A stretch of DNA of 64,000 nt from Rutidosis leptorrhynchoides (lineage: Eukaryota > Streptophyta > Magnoliopsida > Asterales > Asteraceae). The notes under the pieces were generated by a model, which saw nothing but the letters and a program-made list of their open reading frames with translations, searched no databases and had not been told where the DNA came from. Below, one piece after another: positions 40,135 through 51,464 of the stretch. The stretch is from contig NC_092333.1 of NCBI RefSeq assembly GCF_046630445.1, positions 341,138,501 through 341,202,500 of the forward strand, given 5' to 3'. Every line of letters begins with the position of its first letter. Position 1 is the first letter of the stretch. The position numbers and the translations under genes are program-made.

Positions 40135-40690
40135 TTACGACACCTTCCAAACAATCTTCATGTTACGAACTCGACTTGAATCCTTCCATCTAATAGCCAT
40201 AATCTTTAAACGAACAGTGGAGTAAATCAAATCGCAAACATCCTTAGGAGACCGAGACTTCCTTGAAAATAGTCTTGCATTCCGCTCCTGCCAAATGTAG
40301 TAAACCGAAGCTCCAAACAAAAGTTTAGCCACAATCGCATTCATAGTCTTTCTGTGAATAACATGACTAAAATCCTGAACAACATCTTTCCACGTACTTC
40401 CAGTAGAAGGGATATCAATAAACCCCTTAGCAAACCTCCAAACCTGCATCGCATATGGACAGAGAAAGAATAGATGCTCATGGCTATCTGCGGTAGTGTA
40501 AAAGAAAGAACAGACAGTCGCTAATCCAGCATTGATATCCCATGCATTTAGTTTGTCTTGTGTTTTCAACTTTTCGCCCATTAAGAGCCACGCCATAAAA
40601 GCATGTCGAGGTATGCATTGGGCATACCAGACTAAGGAGTACCAAGGGACCTTATCCGCTCGATTTCGCAATACGTGCCATGCAGAACTT
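40135..40690 (-). pseudogene. LINE ORF2 C-terminal zf-RVT domain
   Basis: Reads WYSLVWYAQCIPRHAFMAWL, LKTQDKLNAW and HLFFLCPYAMQVW, the pattern of the plant zf-RVT domain (reverse-transcriptase zinc-binding), with a Cys in CSFF replacing the usual CxxC spacing. Continues from the previous block after a frameshift near 40690. Ends with a stop at 40135. Confidence 0.85.
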
Positions 40691-41600
40691 ACTGTAAATC
40701 TTGAAGGTCACCATCAAAGTTCTTCCATTTAATCACATCACTACGGTTACGTAACACAGGAGTATGGATGAATTGAAGCAAAGGAAACTTTGTAAACCAA
40801 TCATTCGGCCAAGTCCAACCATTACTATCAATGATGTCCCTAACAGTGGATGAAGAATTAAAACCCGCATTGTGAATTGTTCTGTTCGAAATAAACGAAT
40901 CAAGGGGGCCAACATCCGTCCACGTATCATGCCACGCAGACGTAAGATCACCGTTTCCTACTTGATGAATAAAATGACCTCGGACAGAAGGTCTCATAGC
41001 CATAAGTTTCCTCCAACTAACACTCACATCCGCTACAATAGGCATCTCCCAAACACTCCGACCTCTCAAACGATATTCATGGATCCACCGCACCCATAGA
41101 GATTTCTTATCCGTGAGCAGACGCCAAATATGAGTGGTCATAAGAGCCTTATTCCAATCCTTTAGCCTTTTGATACTAAGACCGCCTTCTTCCTTGGGTA
41201 AGCATACCGTAGCCCATTTCACCTTTGCTTTGCCACGTTTAAACTCACCCTGACACCAAAGGAAGCCACACATCATAGCTTCAATTTCAGAAATTATCGC
41301 ATTTGAAATAACAAATACCGAATGCCAGTAAACTTGCATGGAGGTAATAACAGAAATAATCAATTGAATACGTCCAGCAAACGATAAGAATTTGTTCTTC
41401 CAATCATTGAGTTTACTATTCACACGATCAACCAGGTGTTTACAATCCCGGTGCAATAAACTCGAAGAGACCAGCGGAACTCCAAGGTATCTAATCGGGA
41501 GTTTACCTTCATCAAAAGGTAGAACATTGAGAATAGCTTCCTTTATAGGTTGAGCAACATTAGCAAAAAAGGCTGTGCTCTTCGCAAGACTTGGAGTTAA
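40689..41600 (-). pseudogene. LINE ORF2 post-RT region
   Basis: After a frameshift near 41600 the frame reads TPSLAKSTAFFANVAQPIKE, LPIRYLGVPL, LNDWKNKFLSFAGRIQLI, SVITSMQVYW, FLWCQGEFKRGKAKVKW and EEGGLSIKRLKDWNKAL, the usual sequence following RT in plant L1 ORF2. The ATG at 41456 is internal, not a true start. Ends in LQDLQ and a stop at 40689. Confidence 0.88.
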
Positions 41601-42655
41601 GCCCGAGCAGTGTTTAATTCATCTAAGGCTGCAGCAATAACTCTAACCGAACTTGTATTAGCATGAGAAAAGAGAAATAAATCATCTGCAAAACAAACAT
41701 TAACAATATTCATCTTTTCACATTTAGGGTGAAACTTAAACGTCCCTGAATCACGAACATGTCTTTGAAGCATCAAAGTTAAGACCTCCATAACGAGGGT
41801 AAACAAGTACGGGAACATAGAGTCCCCTTGTCTTAAGCCCCTCTTACCCTTAAAATGACCATGTAATTCACCATTAATTGATAAAGAGAACGAGGTGGAT
41901 GTCACACAACTCATGATCCATCTAACCATGGCTTCCGGATAACCAAAGTGTATCAAAATATTATGAAGAAAATTCCAATCCACCGTATCATAGGCTTTTT
42001 GAATGTCCACCTTAAACGCACATCTAGACGGGCCAGTCGCTCTATGATAATTCTTCATTAGTTCCTGAGTAATTAAGATATTATCTGAGATACGCCTTCC
42101 CGGAATAAATGCCGATTGGTTAATACTAACTACATCATCCAAGTTACCCTTAATACGATTGGTAATAATTTTACTAATGCATTTATAGAGCACATTACAG
42201 CATGATATCGGTCTATAATCAGTGACTTTACTTGGCGATTCAACCTTGGGTAGTAAGGCTATAATCGTATGATTTATCTCAGAAAGAAGCTTCCCATTAT
42301 TGAAAAAATCAATCACAGCCCCGGTAACCTCTTCCCCGATAATATCCCATGACTTCTTAAAGAAATCGGATGAGTAACCATCCGAGCCAGGCGATTTATC
42401 GCTCCCAATATAAAAAACAGCCTTTTTAACTTCATCACATGTAACGTTCCTGATCATGTCACTTGCTTTCGACTGAGAAACCGTATTCGTGAAAAGCAAA
42501 TGCGGCTGTTGAATACCCCCAACAGGAGTCGAGGTTCCCAAAAACATCTCATAGTGCTTCACGAATTGGTCTATAACCTCAGTACCTTCTATTAGCTTCC
42601 CACCAGAATCCGTTATAGCATGAATACGCGCACGATGAGCACGGACTTTCACCAC
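41597..42655 (-). pseudogene. LINE ORF2 reverse transcriptase domain
   Basis: Contains SPGSDGYSSDFFKKSW, YRPISCCNVLYKCISKII, NQSAFIPGRRISDNIL, KVDIQKAYDTVDW, GLRQGDSMFPYLFTLVMEVL and the active-site FADDLFLFSHA. All core motifs present. It should continue from the block at 43134-42700 after a frameshift near 42705. Copies LINE RNA at the nicked target in active relatives. Confidence 0.93.
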
Positions 42656-42699
42656 ACTATGAAAAAACTTGGAGTAACTGTCACCCGCTCTGAGCCATT

Positions 42700-43134
42700 C
42701 TAACTTTGATTTTGCTTTAGAAACTTTTCCTCTTCTAAAAGAACAGCATTATATTCCTTAAGAAGATCACTCTCCATAGTACGAAGAGCAGGTGAGTTAG
42801 GGTCACGATCAAGATTTGTTTGAGCAACATCAAGTTGGTTTTGCAATAACCTGACCCTTTCATGCAGGTTCCCATTCTTCCAAGCTAACTTACGAAAAGG
42901 TTTCTTCAACACACGTAATTTCTTAACCACCTGATACATGCGGCACCCATGCACATTTAATGCCCAACCTAGTCTCACAATATCTTTAAAATCAGCATGA
43001 TCAGTGGTGAAGTTACAAAACTTGAAAGGTTTTGGCCGACGAGCAATAAGTGAAGGAATTTTCAAAATGTCTGGACTATGATCAGAACTTCTATATGGTT
43101 GAAAAACCGCATACGAGTCAACAAACTCCTCCAT
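42700..43134 (-). pseudogene. LINE ORF2 endonuclease end and linker
   Basis: Begins where B interrupts: FVDSYAVFQPYRSSDHSPDI is the last block of the endonuclease domain (SDHSP). Then PKPFKFCNF, RKLAWKNGNLHERVRLLQNQ and a coiled linker to EEEKFLKQ. The ATG at 43134 is a coincidence of the insertion point. Confidence 0.8.
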
Positions 43135-43649
43135 TGTAACAACCCTGAAAATTCCGTTACTTCCGTTAACCTTCCGTTAGTTTATTTAACGGCGATTATT
43201 TAACTTTTATGCGTTTACGTGCATTAAATGCGTACTTGATCTTCGGAGGGTTTTAATAATTGACATGGGTTGATATTAATTCAAATAAATATTTCGGATA
43301 ATGAAATACGATAAAAACGATACGATTTTGATAAAAGCTTTTTGAGCAACGAAACGCTCGGGTTTATTTTAATAATTAATTTTATTAATTATTAACTTTT
43401 TAAAATATTTAATTTATTGGGTTTTTAACAAATTAGACAATTGGTTGCGTTTGACAATCGGGTTAGCGTTCCGGGCCTTCGGTACGATTAAACGGCACTT
43501 AAAACGGACCACGATTACACGAGATTTCAAAAAGAGAGCCCGGGAACCCCATGTGGGCCCCATACGGCCGAACCCCCCTCCCTACCCCCTTTTATTTTAA
43601 TTTTTGTAACTTTAGGGACTTATGTGTTAATTGTGTATTTATGGCTTGG

Positions 43650-43656
43650 TATAAAT
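43650..43656 (+). promoter_or_regulatory. Candidate TATA box of LTR B
   Basis: TATAAAT about 35 bp before aaccctcacacaaaag and a CT-rich leader (atcctctccctccctc). Same at 51980 in the 3' LTR. Likely start near 43680. Confidence 0.55.
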
Positions 43657-43851
43657 TAGAAGGTTAAACCTAATTTAGATAAAACCCTCACACAAAAGCT
43701 GCACCAGTCGATCCTCTCCCTCCCTCTGAGGCCATCGACCACCATCACCACTACCACCATTAAATTTTCACTTTTTGATAAAACCTTGAACACGAAAGTT
43801 GTAATTCCCGATCTCCTCTACGCGTTGATATAATTCTTTTCGCGATCAAAG

Positions 43852-45865
43852 GTATAATTGCATAAACCCTAATTCTTAAAAATCTGATTTTTATAAAGTT
43901 TCATAGTTATGTTGTCAATTGCTCAGGTCTATACGCGTACGTGTTGATTGTAATCGTTATTTTGATTGTTTGATGCGCTAGGGTTTAAAAACGAATTTGT
44001 ATTTGTTTGATCAGAAAAATTAAGTTTTTCAAATGTTAATAAATATGATATAATCATATTCCTTACGAAAAACTATTGAGTTTAGGCTTTGGATTCGCTT
44101 GATTTCATTTCCGTATGATTAAGTTATGTCGATTTGAATTATCGTTGTGTTTTTGTTGCTTGATCAGAAATCTGGTATTGATAGAAAATGAATTGGAATG
44201 TGAGACTTATACCACTGGAAATATAATTTAAAAACACTCAAGTTAGACTAGGATATCACGTCGTTTGCTTATGTATAGCCTGAGATATGCTAGAATTAGT
44301 GTAAATGTAGTTTTATACAGCACTTGCATGAAAATAACCTTGTATGATAAAATGTATTAACTTCTGTGATTAAAGCTTTGAATATTTGAAAAGTAGACAA
44401 AAATTACTTCATCTTTCATGTGGATATCATAGGCTAATTGTATCTAGATCTTCGGATAATCGTATGCGAATGTGACTAACTAAATGAGAATCGAATCTGT
44501 AAATTCCACACGATTTTGTACTTTGTGAATATTGTGTATTGTTTGAGCTTGTATTCTTCTGGAAAATGAAACTTAACATGATATGTGACTTATTGTTAGT
44601 TTATGTCAATCTCTGAAATCTTATGCATTGTGCACAATAGAGCCATACTTTATGTGAATTCTGATTTGAGCTGAAAACAGAATGATCAACTTGCACGAAT
44701 AAACTGTACAAATTGGCTAAACAAAAGTTGCTAGATTTTTATATGTGTTACTTTGATTTGTCCTTGAACTATGGCCACTGGTCTTGTATCAATTGCATGT
44801 TCCTAACTCCGGTTATAGCCAAAATGAAATCAGTGCGCGGTCAGAAAATGACTTGGCAAACCCCAAATGTATCCCTTCTGATTCCTGACTTTTAATTGTC
44901 ATATGAGTCCCTGGCCAGACTTTTTGGAATCTATTTTAAGTGTAATTATGATCTGTAGTTTGTCATATGTACTCGAATTTTGTACTATGAGATAATGTGC
45001 TAAGTATGCTATGTGTTCATAAATTTTGTGCATGACGATAAACTAAAATTGTGAAAATGATCATTCATGACCGAAAACGTATTGTTTGACTTAGGTTTGA
45101 CATATTGACCAATATTTGACATGAACTTACTGATGTTGACTTTAGTTGACTACTTTGACCAAGTTTGACTTTCGGTTTGACTTCGGTTGACTTTGTTTGA
45201 CTTGCATGATATAGTTGACTTTTACTTTGAAACGCGTCGAGTCGAGCAATAAGACAACGTACACTATGAAACCACAGTTATTTAAGATACATATATTGAC
45301 CAACCTACATATGTATACTTAGGTTACATTACTCGGGTCAAAACCGTACAAGTCATTTGTCTTTCATTCCGAGCTTATTCAAAGGTGAGTCTACAGTCCC
45401 GCTTTTTACATGTTTTCAGGGATGAGAATACACGCTGTTACATTTACGTTTTCAATTACTTTTATATTGACATGAGTACTACACATATGCATACTGAGTT
45501 TGTACACAAAGCCTCTAGCTTGAATACTTTTAATACCATCGGTGTAAGCACAATTTAGATGGACAGATCCGTTAGGTTGACAACCTCACCCACTATAAAA
45601 GCAGTGATGCATTTATTTTGAACATTAGATACACTCGTACAGGTGTATAACATTTTAGGAGGTAAATCCGGGTGTAGTGGCATCTATACTCGGGTCATTG
45701 CTAGTATTCAGGTGCTCGGTTTATGCAAGCGATAGAATCTCGTGGTCAAGGAAATCAAACTATTTTTCTGACAACTGTTTTTCTTCAGATACTGTTACAT
45801 TACTTAAAACCTGTAGATTCACCAACATTATTTGTTGACCTGTTTTTGCGTGTTGTTATTCTCAG
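43852..45865 (+). promoter_or_regulatory. Putative leader intron in LTR B
   Basis: Donor AAAG|GTATAA at 43852 after the leader. Acceptor GTTATTCTCAG at 45865, followed by GTCC. Hairpin CAAC (45823-45826) / GTTG (45834-45837) ends 28 nt upstream; TTCACC precedes it. Exon 2 would carry the LTR end, PBS and the extra ORF. Inferred. Confidence 0.48.
45083..45209 (+). promoter_or_regulatory. TTGAC (W-box-like) cluster in 5' LTR of B
   Basis: Twelve TTGAC cores in about 125 bp, mostly TTTGACT, TTGACC or GTTGACT. Repeated in the 3' LTR at about 53413-53540. Potential WRKY sites, but inside the putative intron, so enhancer function is only a possibility. Confidence 0.5.
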
Positions 45866-46171
45866 GTCCTTAAGAGGTATGCTTCCGCTGTGTTTGCTGC
45901 ATGACTGGCCGTGGAGTCAGCATTTGATTTTAAAGAACATTATTTACTTTTGCATTTAAAACTTTTATAACTGTTTAAATACTGTTGGCTTGTGGTTACG
46001 GTCACAACAGTGTTTCTATTTTGGGATTATTGACTTATGTTTTTGAAAGTAAATATTTTTAAATAAAATTAAATGTGATTGCTTTAAACGTCTCATATAG
46101 AGGGCGTAACTGTTAACTATGGGACCGAAATTAACACGCCGTCAGATGGTAATTTGGCGGGGTGTTATAGT

Positions 46172-46183
46172 TGGTATCAGAGC
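46172..46183 (+). promoter_or_regulatory. Primer binding site of element B
   Basis: TGGTATCAGAGC two bases after the LTR end; tRNA-Met-i type. Confidence 0.95.
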
Positions 46184-46353
46184 TAACGGTTCGTAGGAAA
46201 ACTAGGACTTGCATTAGTGTGTCTACTTTGGTCATTAGGACATCTTGATGAGTCTAGACTACGACCGGGACTTAGTCATTACATGAGTACTTTGTGACTA
46301 ACGTTATTTACTTAACTAATCTGTTTCGTTTGTGTTCTTGTACTATGAGTTAG

Positions 46354-46755
46354 ATGTCACATGATTCATGAAGCAGTGACAGCGACTCCAGTGTGGCTGA
46401 GGTGAATGCTCCAGCTCCAGCGCCAGCACCAGTACCTGCTCCGCATCGGATACCTAACCATCCCGTGAACCTTTATGCATTGGATTTGGTTCATACTAAC
46501 CGTAACAGGGATATTGTTGATTGTGTTAACGCCTTGAGCGATATTGCTAGGACATATCCGCACCCCGATGATCTTGAGAGAATGGAGGAAAGAGTCACGG
46601 GTATAAATAATTATACGTACGAGGCTGAGACGAGGTTCGTTGAGATGGCGAGATTTGTAGCAACCTTAACTGCCAGGGTTGCTGCGTTAGAGGCGGAACT
46701 TAATAGGCCGAGGAATGATGGACCTGCCTTCCGTACCCGACAGAAGAGGAAGTGA
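46354..46755 (+). pseudogene. Extra ORF upstream of gag in element B (coiled-coil protein)
   Basis: ATG at 46354 gives MSHDS, then an in-frame TGA (46369, probably from CGA), then SSDSDSSVAEVNAPAPAPAP and onward to a stop at 46755, 133 codons. Parts: Ser/Asp-rich start, Ala/Pro linker, VNALSDIARTYPHPDD, then a helical stretch with heptad pattern (ARFVATLTARVAALEAEL) and a basic end (GPAFRTRQKRK). C2 has the same protein at the same position (57095): INALSDCMRTLPH, a coiled coil ending LKAEL, and GPAYHTRSKQM. It is not gag, since it has no capsid or zinc knuckle. Function unknown. A 513-bp gap separates it from gag. Confidence 0.75.
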
Positions 46756-47268
46756 AGGGTCGTTGACCATGAGCTTCTTTTCCTTTTTCATCCGCCATAC
46801 TTTCTTTATATAAGACTTACCGAGTGTTATAAATCGGGCTATTAGCACATTATGTTTATTGTTTGGTTTACTACTTTGAAATTTGGTTTATCACTTTCGG
46901 ATTTTATTTATATTAATGGTGGATTATGCTATTAGTAACTATTATCTTCTATTGCATGCGGTAATATTCTATATTTAGTAACTTTGTATGATCATAATAC
47001 TTGTGTTATGTTATACTACTACTATTGCCATTAATGTTACTACTTAGTGTTACTACTATCACTACTATCACTACATGACACTAGTACCCCTACTACTACC
47101 ACTAGTGTTACTACTAACACTACTATCACTACTTACACTACTTCTCACTACTAGCGAATCTTTTCGTACTATTATTTACTAGTCCTCAACACTCGTTGCT
47201 AGTATATTTTTAGTAACTCTGTTTTTCATTGATCTTACCTCGATGTATCGTTTGTGTAGAAGGAGACC
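46756..47268 (+). other. Spacer between the extra ORF and gag in B
   Basis: AT-rich, with a run of cactactatcactac-type imperfect repeats (47018-47160). It ends tttgtgtag|aaggagaccATG, which could be a splice acceptor for gag expression. C2 has a comparable 437-bp spacer. Confidence 0.45.
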
Positions 47269-48759
47269 ATGTTTACTACGGAAATGCTCGAGGCTCAAGT
47301 GGAAGAACTCGTTAACCAGCGTGTGACGGAAGCTCTATTAGCTGCAGGTTTTGATTGCACGATTGAGAAATACTGTCCCAGACGAGAGCGGATAAGGTGG
47401 GAAAATGAACTTCTGAACTTAAGGGTCATTGGAACTGACATTGCTAGTTACACTAATTGATTTCGGGAGCTATCGTTGCTTTACCCATATTTGGTCTCAT
47501 CAACGGAAAGAGCAATCGAGAGGTACATGTCGGGATTGCCGATGGAAGTGTTTGGTTTTGTCCTTTCCCATCAACCAAAGACAATACTCGGAGTCATCAA
47601 CATGGTGATAAACAGGATGAAGCAAGTTAGACGATCAGAAGGAAAAGAGGTGCCTGTTACAGGAAATGAAGTTAATGGGAAAAGGAAACGAAGTGAGAAC
47701 ATAGTTGGTAGTCTTGCACAGAACCGAGGTGAGAGGCAAGGGATGCCCCGTAACTTTGAGAAGGGATCTTCATCCAACACGAGTTACAAGGGAAAACTAC
47801 CACTGTGTGGAAGATGCGGAAAGCACCATCATGGGGAATGCAAAGTGCTGGTTTACACCAAGTGTAAGAAGTTTGGTCATTTGTCAAAAGATTGCAAGGT
47901 TAATCTCAACGGCAACACCAACAACAACAGCACTGCAAGCAACGCGAACAATGCTAATGGTGGTAAGAACTGTTATGGTTGTGGACAGCCGGGTCATTTC
48001 AAGAAGGACTGTCCTAAGAACAACAATGGGAATGCTCGAGGAAGGGCGTTCAACATCAATTCTGCGGAAGCTCGTGATGATCTAAAGCTAGTCACGGGTA
48101 CGTTTTCACTTGATGATCAACCTGTTTATGTTTTGTTTGATACTGGCGCCGATAGAAGTTTTATATCTATGGATATTGTTCATAATGTTAAGAAACCTGT
48201 TTCTCCCCTAGATAACGTGTATTCCATAGAACTAGGGAATGGTAACTTGATGAGAGCTGATAAGATTTATCGTGATTGTACTTTGACGTTAGAAAGTAAG
48301 CCCTTTAGCATTAATGTGATACCTATTAAACTGGGAAGTTTTGATCTTGTGGTTGGAATGGACTGGTTAGCTGATAACAAAGTCGAGGTGGTCTGTAACC
48401 TAAAGGCTATTCGTATTCCTATTGCTGACGGTGAACCTATGATGATTTATGGTGAAAAGAATGGCTCACAATTACATCTCATTAACTGCTTGAAAGTCCA
48501 GAAGTATGTGAGAAAGGGATGTATCGCGTTCTTGGCTCATGTAAGCCAAATTGTACCAGAAGAAAGGAGACCTGAATTCGTTCCTATAGTTAAGGAATTT
48601 CTTGAAGTTTTTCCAGAGGAATTACCTGGTCTACCACCGCATCGAGAAATTGAGTTTCAAATAGACTTAGTGCCAGGAGCGGCACCGGTGGCTCGCGCAC
48701 CGTACAGACTTGCACCCCAGAGCTTCAAGAGTTGTCTAGTCAATTGCAAGAGTTATTAG
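47269..48759 (+). pseudogene. Element B gag (capsid deleted) and protease
   Basis: ATG at 47269: MLEAQVEELVNQRVTEALLA, then directly the late capsid part (RWENELLNLRVIGTDIASYT), so most of the capsid domain is deleted. TGA at 47458 follows. Then FRELSLLYPYLVSSTERAIE, a basic region, and three zinc-binding motifs: CGRCGKHHHGEC, a damaged knuckle (YTKCKKFGHLSKDC, first Cys is Tyr) and CYGCGQPGHFKKDC (47971-48012). Protease: LFDTGADRSFIS (DTG active site), LVVGMDWLADN. The frame continues into the RT start ([20 protein letters not shown]) and breaks at about 48720 (one base lost), ending at 48759. Confidence 0.9.
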
Positions 48760-49727
48760 ACCAGGGATTTATTCGACCGAGTTCTTCGCCTTGGGGAGCT
48801 CCGGTCCTGTTTGTTAAGAAGAAGGATGGGTCAATGAGATTGTGTATCGACTACAGAGAATTGAACAAGCTGACAGTCAAGAATCGGTATCCGCTACCGA
48901 GGGTTGATGACTTATTTGATCAGTTGCAGGGATCCAGTTGTTATTCGAAGATTGATTTGAGATCCGGGTATCATCAATTGAGAGTCAAAGAAGCTGATGT
49001 CCCGAAGACAGCGTTTAGAACACGTTATGGACATTATGAGTTTACAGTGATGTCGTTTGGTTTGACGAACGCACCGGCAGTGTTCATGGACCTCATGAAC
49101 CGTGTGTGTAAGCCATACCTAGATAAATTCATCATTGTATTTATTGATGATATATTGGTGTACTCCAAGAACAGAGAAGAGCACGAGCAGCATCTACGTT
49201 CGATATTGACTATGCTTAGAGAAGAGCAGTTGTATGCAAAGTTCTCTAAGTGTGACTTTTGGTTACCAGAAGTACAATTTCTTGGCCATGTTGTAGGGGC
49301 CAATGGAATACAGGTCGATCCAGCAAAGATTGAGTCGGTTAAGAATTGGGAAACTCCAAAGACGCCAATGCAGATTAGGAAATTTTTGGGTCTAGCTGGT
49401 TGCTACCGGAGATTCATTGAAGGATTCTCTAAGATCGCCCGAACATTAACCGCATTGACTCATAAGGCCAAGAAGTTTGAGTGGTCAGAACCGCAAGAGA
49501 CTGCATTTCAGTTGTTGAAGGAGAAGTTAACAACTGCACCAGTATTGTCTCTACCCGAGGGAAGTGAAGATTTTGTTGTTTGTTGTGATGCCTCACGTCA
49601 AGGAATGGGTTGCGTGCTTATGCAATGAAACAAAGTTATTGCTTATGGATCACGTCAGTTAAAGATTCACGAGCAAAACTACACTACGCACGACCTTGAG
49701 TTAGGAGCTGTTGTCTTTGCACTTAAA
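48721..49727 (+). pseudogene. Element B reverse transcriptase and RNase H (start)
   Basis: After the frameshift: [63 protein letters not shown] and the active-site FIDDILVYS (about 49140-49165). Connection [15 protein letters not shown]. RNase H begins CCDASRQG. An in-frame TGA at 49626-49628 (C2 has CGA here: MQRKKV) is followed by [20 protein letters not shown], and the same frame goes on into the next block. Confidence 0.92.
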
Positions 49728-51428
49728 ATGTGGAGACACTACATGTTTGGAACTAAGTTCACTATCTTCACCGACCATAAGAGTTTACAGCACATATTCG
49801 ATCAGAAGCAACTCAACATGAGACAAAGACGTTGGATGGAACTACTTAACGATTATACCTGCGAACTTCAATACCATCTGGGCAAGGCGAACGTTGTGGC
49901 AGATGCCTTGAGCAGAAAGGAACGAGAGAAACCTCTTAGGGTTAAAGCGCTTAACATAGTTGTCCGTACGAATCTCACCTCACAAATCCGCGAAGCACAA
50001 CAAGAAGCCATGAAACAGGAGAATGTTGATGTTGAATTTCTCAAAGGGATGGATAAGAAGTTTGACATCAAGGAGGACGGAACACGGTACTTTGCTAACC
50101 GAATTTGGGTACCAAAGTTTGGTGGATTGAGAGAACTAGTGTTGGAGGAAGCACACAAGTCGAGATACTCAATTCATCCGGGATCAGATAAGATGTACCA
50201 AGATTTGAAGGCATTTTATTGGTGGCCAAATTTGAAGGCTGACATTGCTACCTATGTCGAGAAGTGCTTGACTTGCGCTAATGTCAAGGCTGAGCATCAG
50301 AAGCCATCAGGATTATTAGTTCAACCAGAGATTCCCCAGTGGAAGAGGGAAGGAATTTCCATGAACTTCATTACGAAACTGCCGAGAATGGTGGGAGGTC
50401 ACGATACTATTTGGGTTATCATGGATCGTCTCACTAAGTCCGCACACTTCTTACCAATAAGGGAAACTGATAAAATGGAGAAGCTGGCTCAGATCTACAT
50501 TAAAGAAGTCGTCTCTAGGCATGGAGTGCCTATATCCATTATATCCGACCGCGATAGCAGATTTACTTCCAGGTTTTGGCAATCATTACAGAAAGTAATG
50601 GGAATCCGTTTAGATATGAGTACAGCATATCACCCCCAGATGGATGGCCAGAGTGAACGAACTATTCAGACTTTTGAGGACATGTTGAGAGCGTGTGTCA
50701 TTGATTTCGGAAACGGATGGGATAAGTATTTACCACTAGCTGAGTTCTCATACAATAACAGCTACCATACGAGTATTAAAGCTGCACCTTTCGAGGCATT
50801 GTTTGGAAGAAAGTGTAGATCTCCCGTTTGTTGGAGCGAATTGGGAGATAGTCAGTTGAAAGGTCCTGAGATTATTCAGGAGACAACTGAAAAAGTTCTA
50901 CAGATTCAGGAACGATTGAGAACAGCTCGAAGTCGTCAAAAGAGTTACGTCGATGTTAGACAGAAGGACATAGAGTTCCAAGTTAGTGACAAGGTTATGC
51001 TTAAGGTATCACCTTGGAAGGGTGTTGTACGATTTGGAAAACGTGGTAAACTGAGTCCTAGATATGTTGGACCATTTGAGATAATTGAAAGAGTTGGACC
51101 AGTAGCTTACAGATTGGAACTGCCACAAGCACTCAGCGGTATTCATGACGTTTTCCATGTATCCAATCTAAAGAAGTGCCTAGCCGATGATAATTTAATT
51201 ATTCCTCTAGAGGAACTACGTATCGACGACAAACTTCATTTCATTGAGGAACCTGTTGAAATCTTGGGCCGAGAGGTCAAACAGTTGAAGCAAAGCAGAA
51301 TTCCTATTGTTAAAGTTCGGTGGAACGCGAGAAGAGGACCAGAGTTCACGTGGGAGCGTGAAGACCAGATGAGGCTGAAGTATCCGCAATTGTTTCCCGA
51401 GGAAACCACTTCAGCGGACGATCAATAA
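49728..51428 (+). pseudogene. Element B RNase H (end), integrase and chromodomain
   Basis: Open for 566 codons. RNase [12 protein letters not shown] and [10 protein letters not shown], acidic residues kept. Integrase zinc part: [16 protein letters not shown] and [11 protein letters not shown]. Core: the first catalytic Asp is Asn (MNFITKL, codon 50364-50366; C2 has MDFITKL), then IISDRDSRF and [16 protein letters not shown]-binding tail: [30 protein letters not shown]. Chromodomain-like end: [37 protein letters not shown], typical of Tekay-like chromoviruses. Stop at 51428, inside the palindrome. Confidence 0.93.
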
Positions 51429-51464
51429 AATTTCGGGACGAAATTTTCAATAACAGGTGGGTAA
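51428..51464 (+). promoter_or_regulatory. PPT-side palindrome and polypurine tract of B
   Basis: AAATTTCGGGACGAAATTT (51428-51446), then tcaataacAGGTGGGTAA before the LTR. The palindrome starts within the stop codon of pol. Identical palindrome in E and C2. Confidence 0.8.

Larger units (their letters stand above)
39955..43134 (-). mobile_element. L1-type LINE (minus strand), 5' part separated by element B
   Basis: Minus strand from 43134: the very end of the endonuclease domain (SDHSP), a linker, RT (42655-41597), the post-RT region (about 41598-40689), a zinc-binding zf-RVT domain (40671-40135) and a 3' UTR ending in a short A-run (ttacccaaaaaaa, about 39961-39955). At 43135 the LTR of element B interrupts, so the endonuclease and ORF1 should lie beyond the far end of B, outside the window. 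At least three frameshifts show it is dead. Confidence 0.88.
43135..46169 (+). repeat. 5' LTR of element B (3,035 bp)
   Basis: Starts TGTAACAACCC; ends ggggtgttaTA (usual end ACA, C to T). Identity with 51465-53666 fixes the left part. Includes TATA (43650), a leader rich in pyrimidines and ccaccatcacc, a putative intron (43852-45865), and a TTGAC cluster (45083-45209). Confidence 0.93.

Noticed and set aside
46756-47268. A second small gene between the extra ORF and gag in B
   Set aside because: No open frame of useful length; C2 has an unrelated spacer here.
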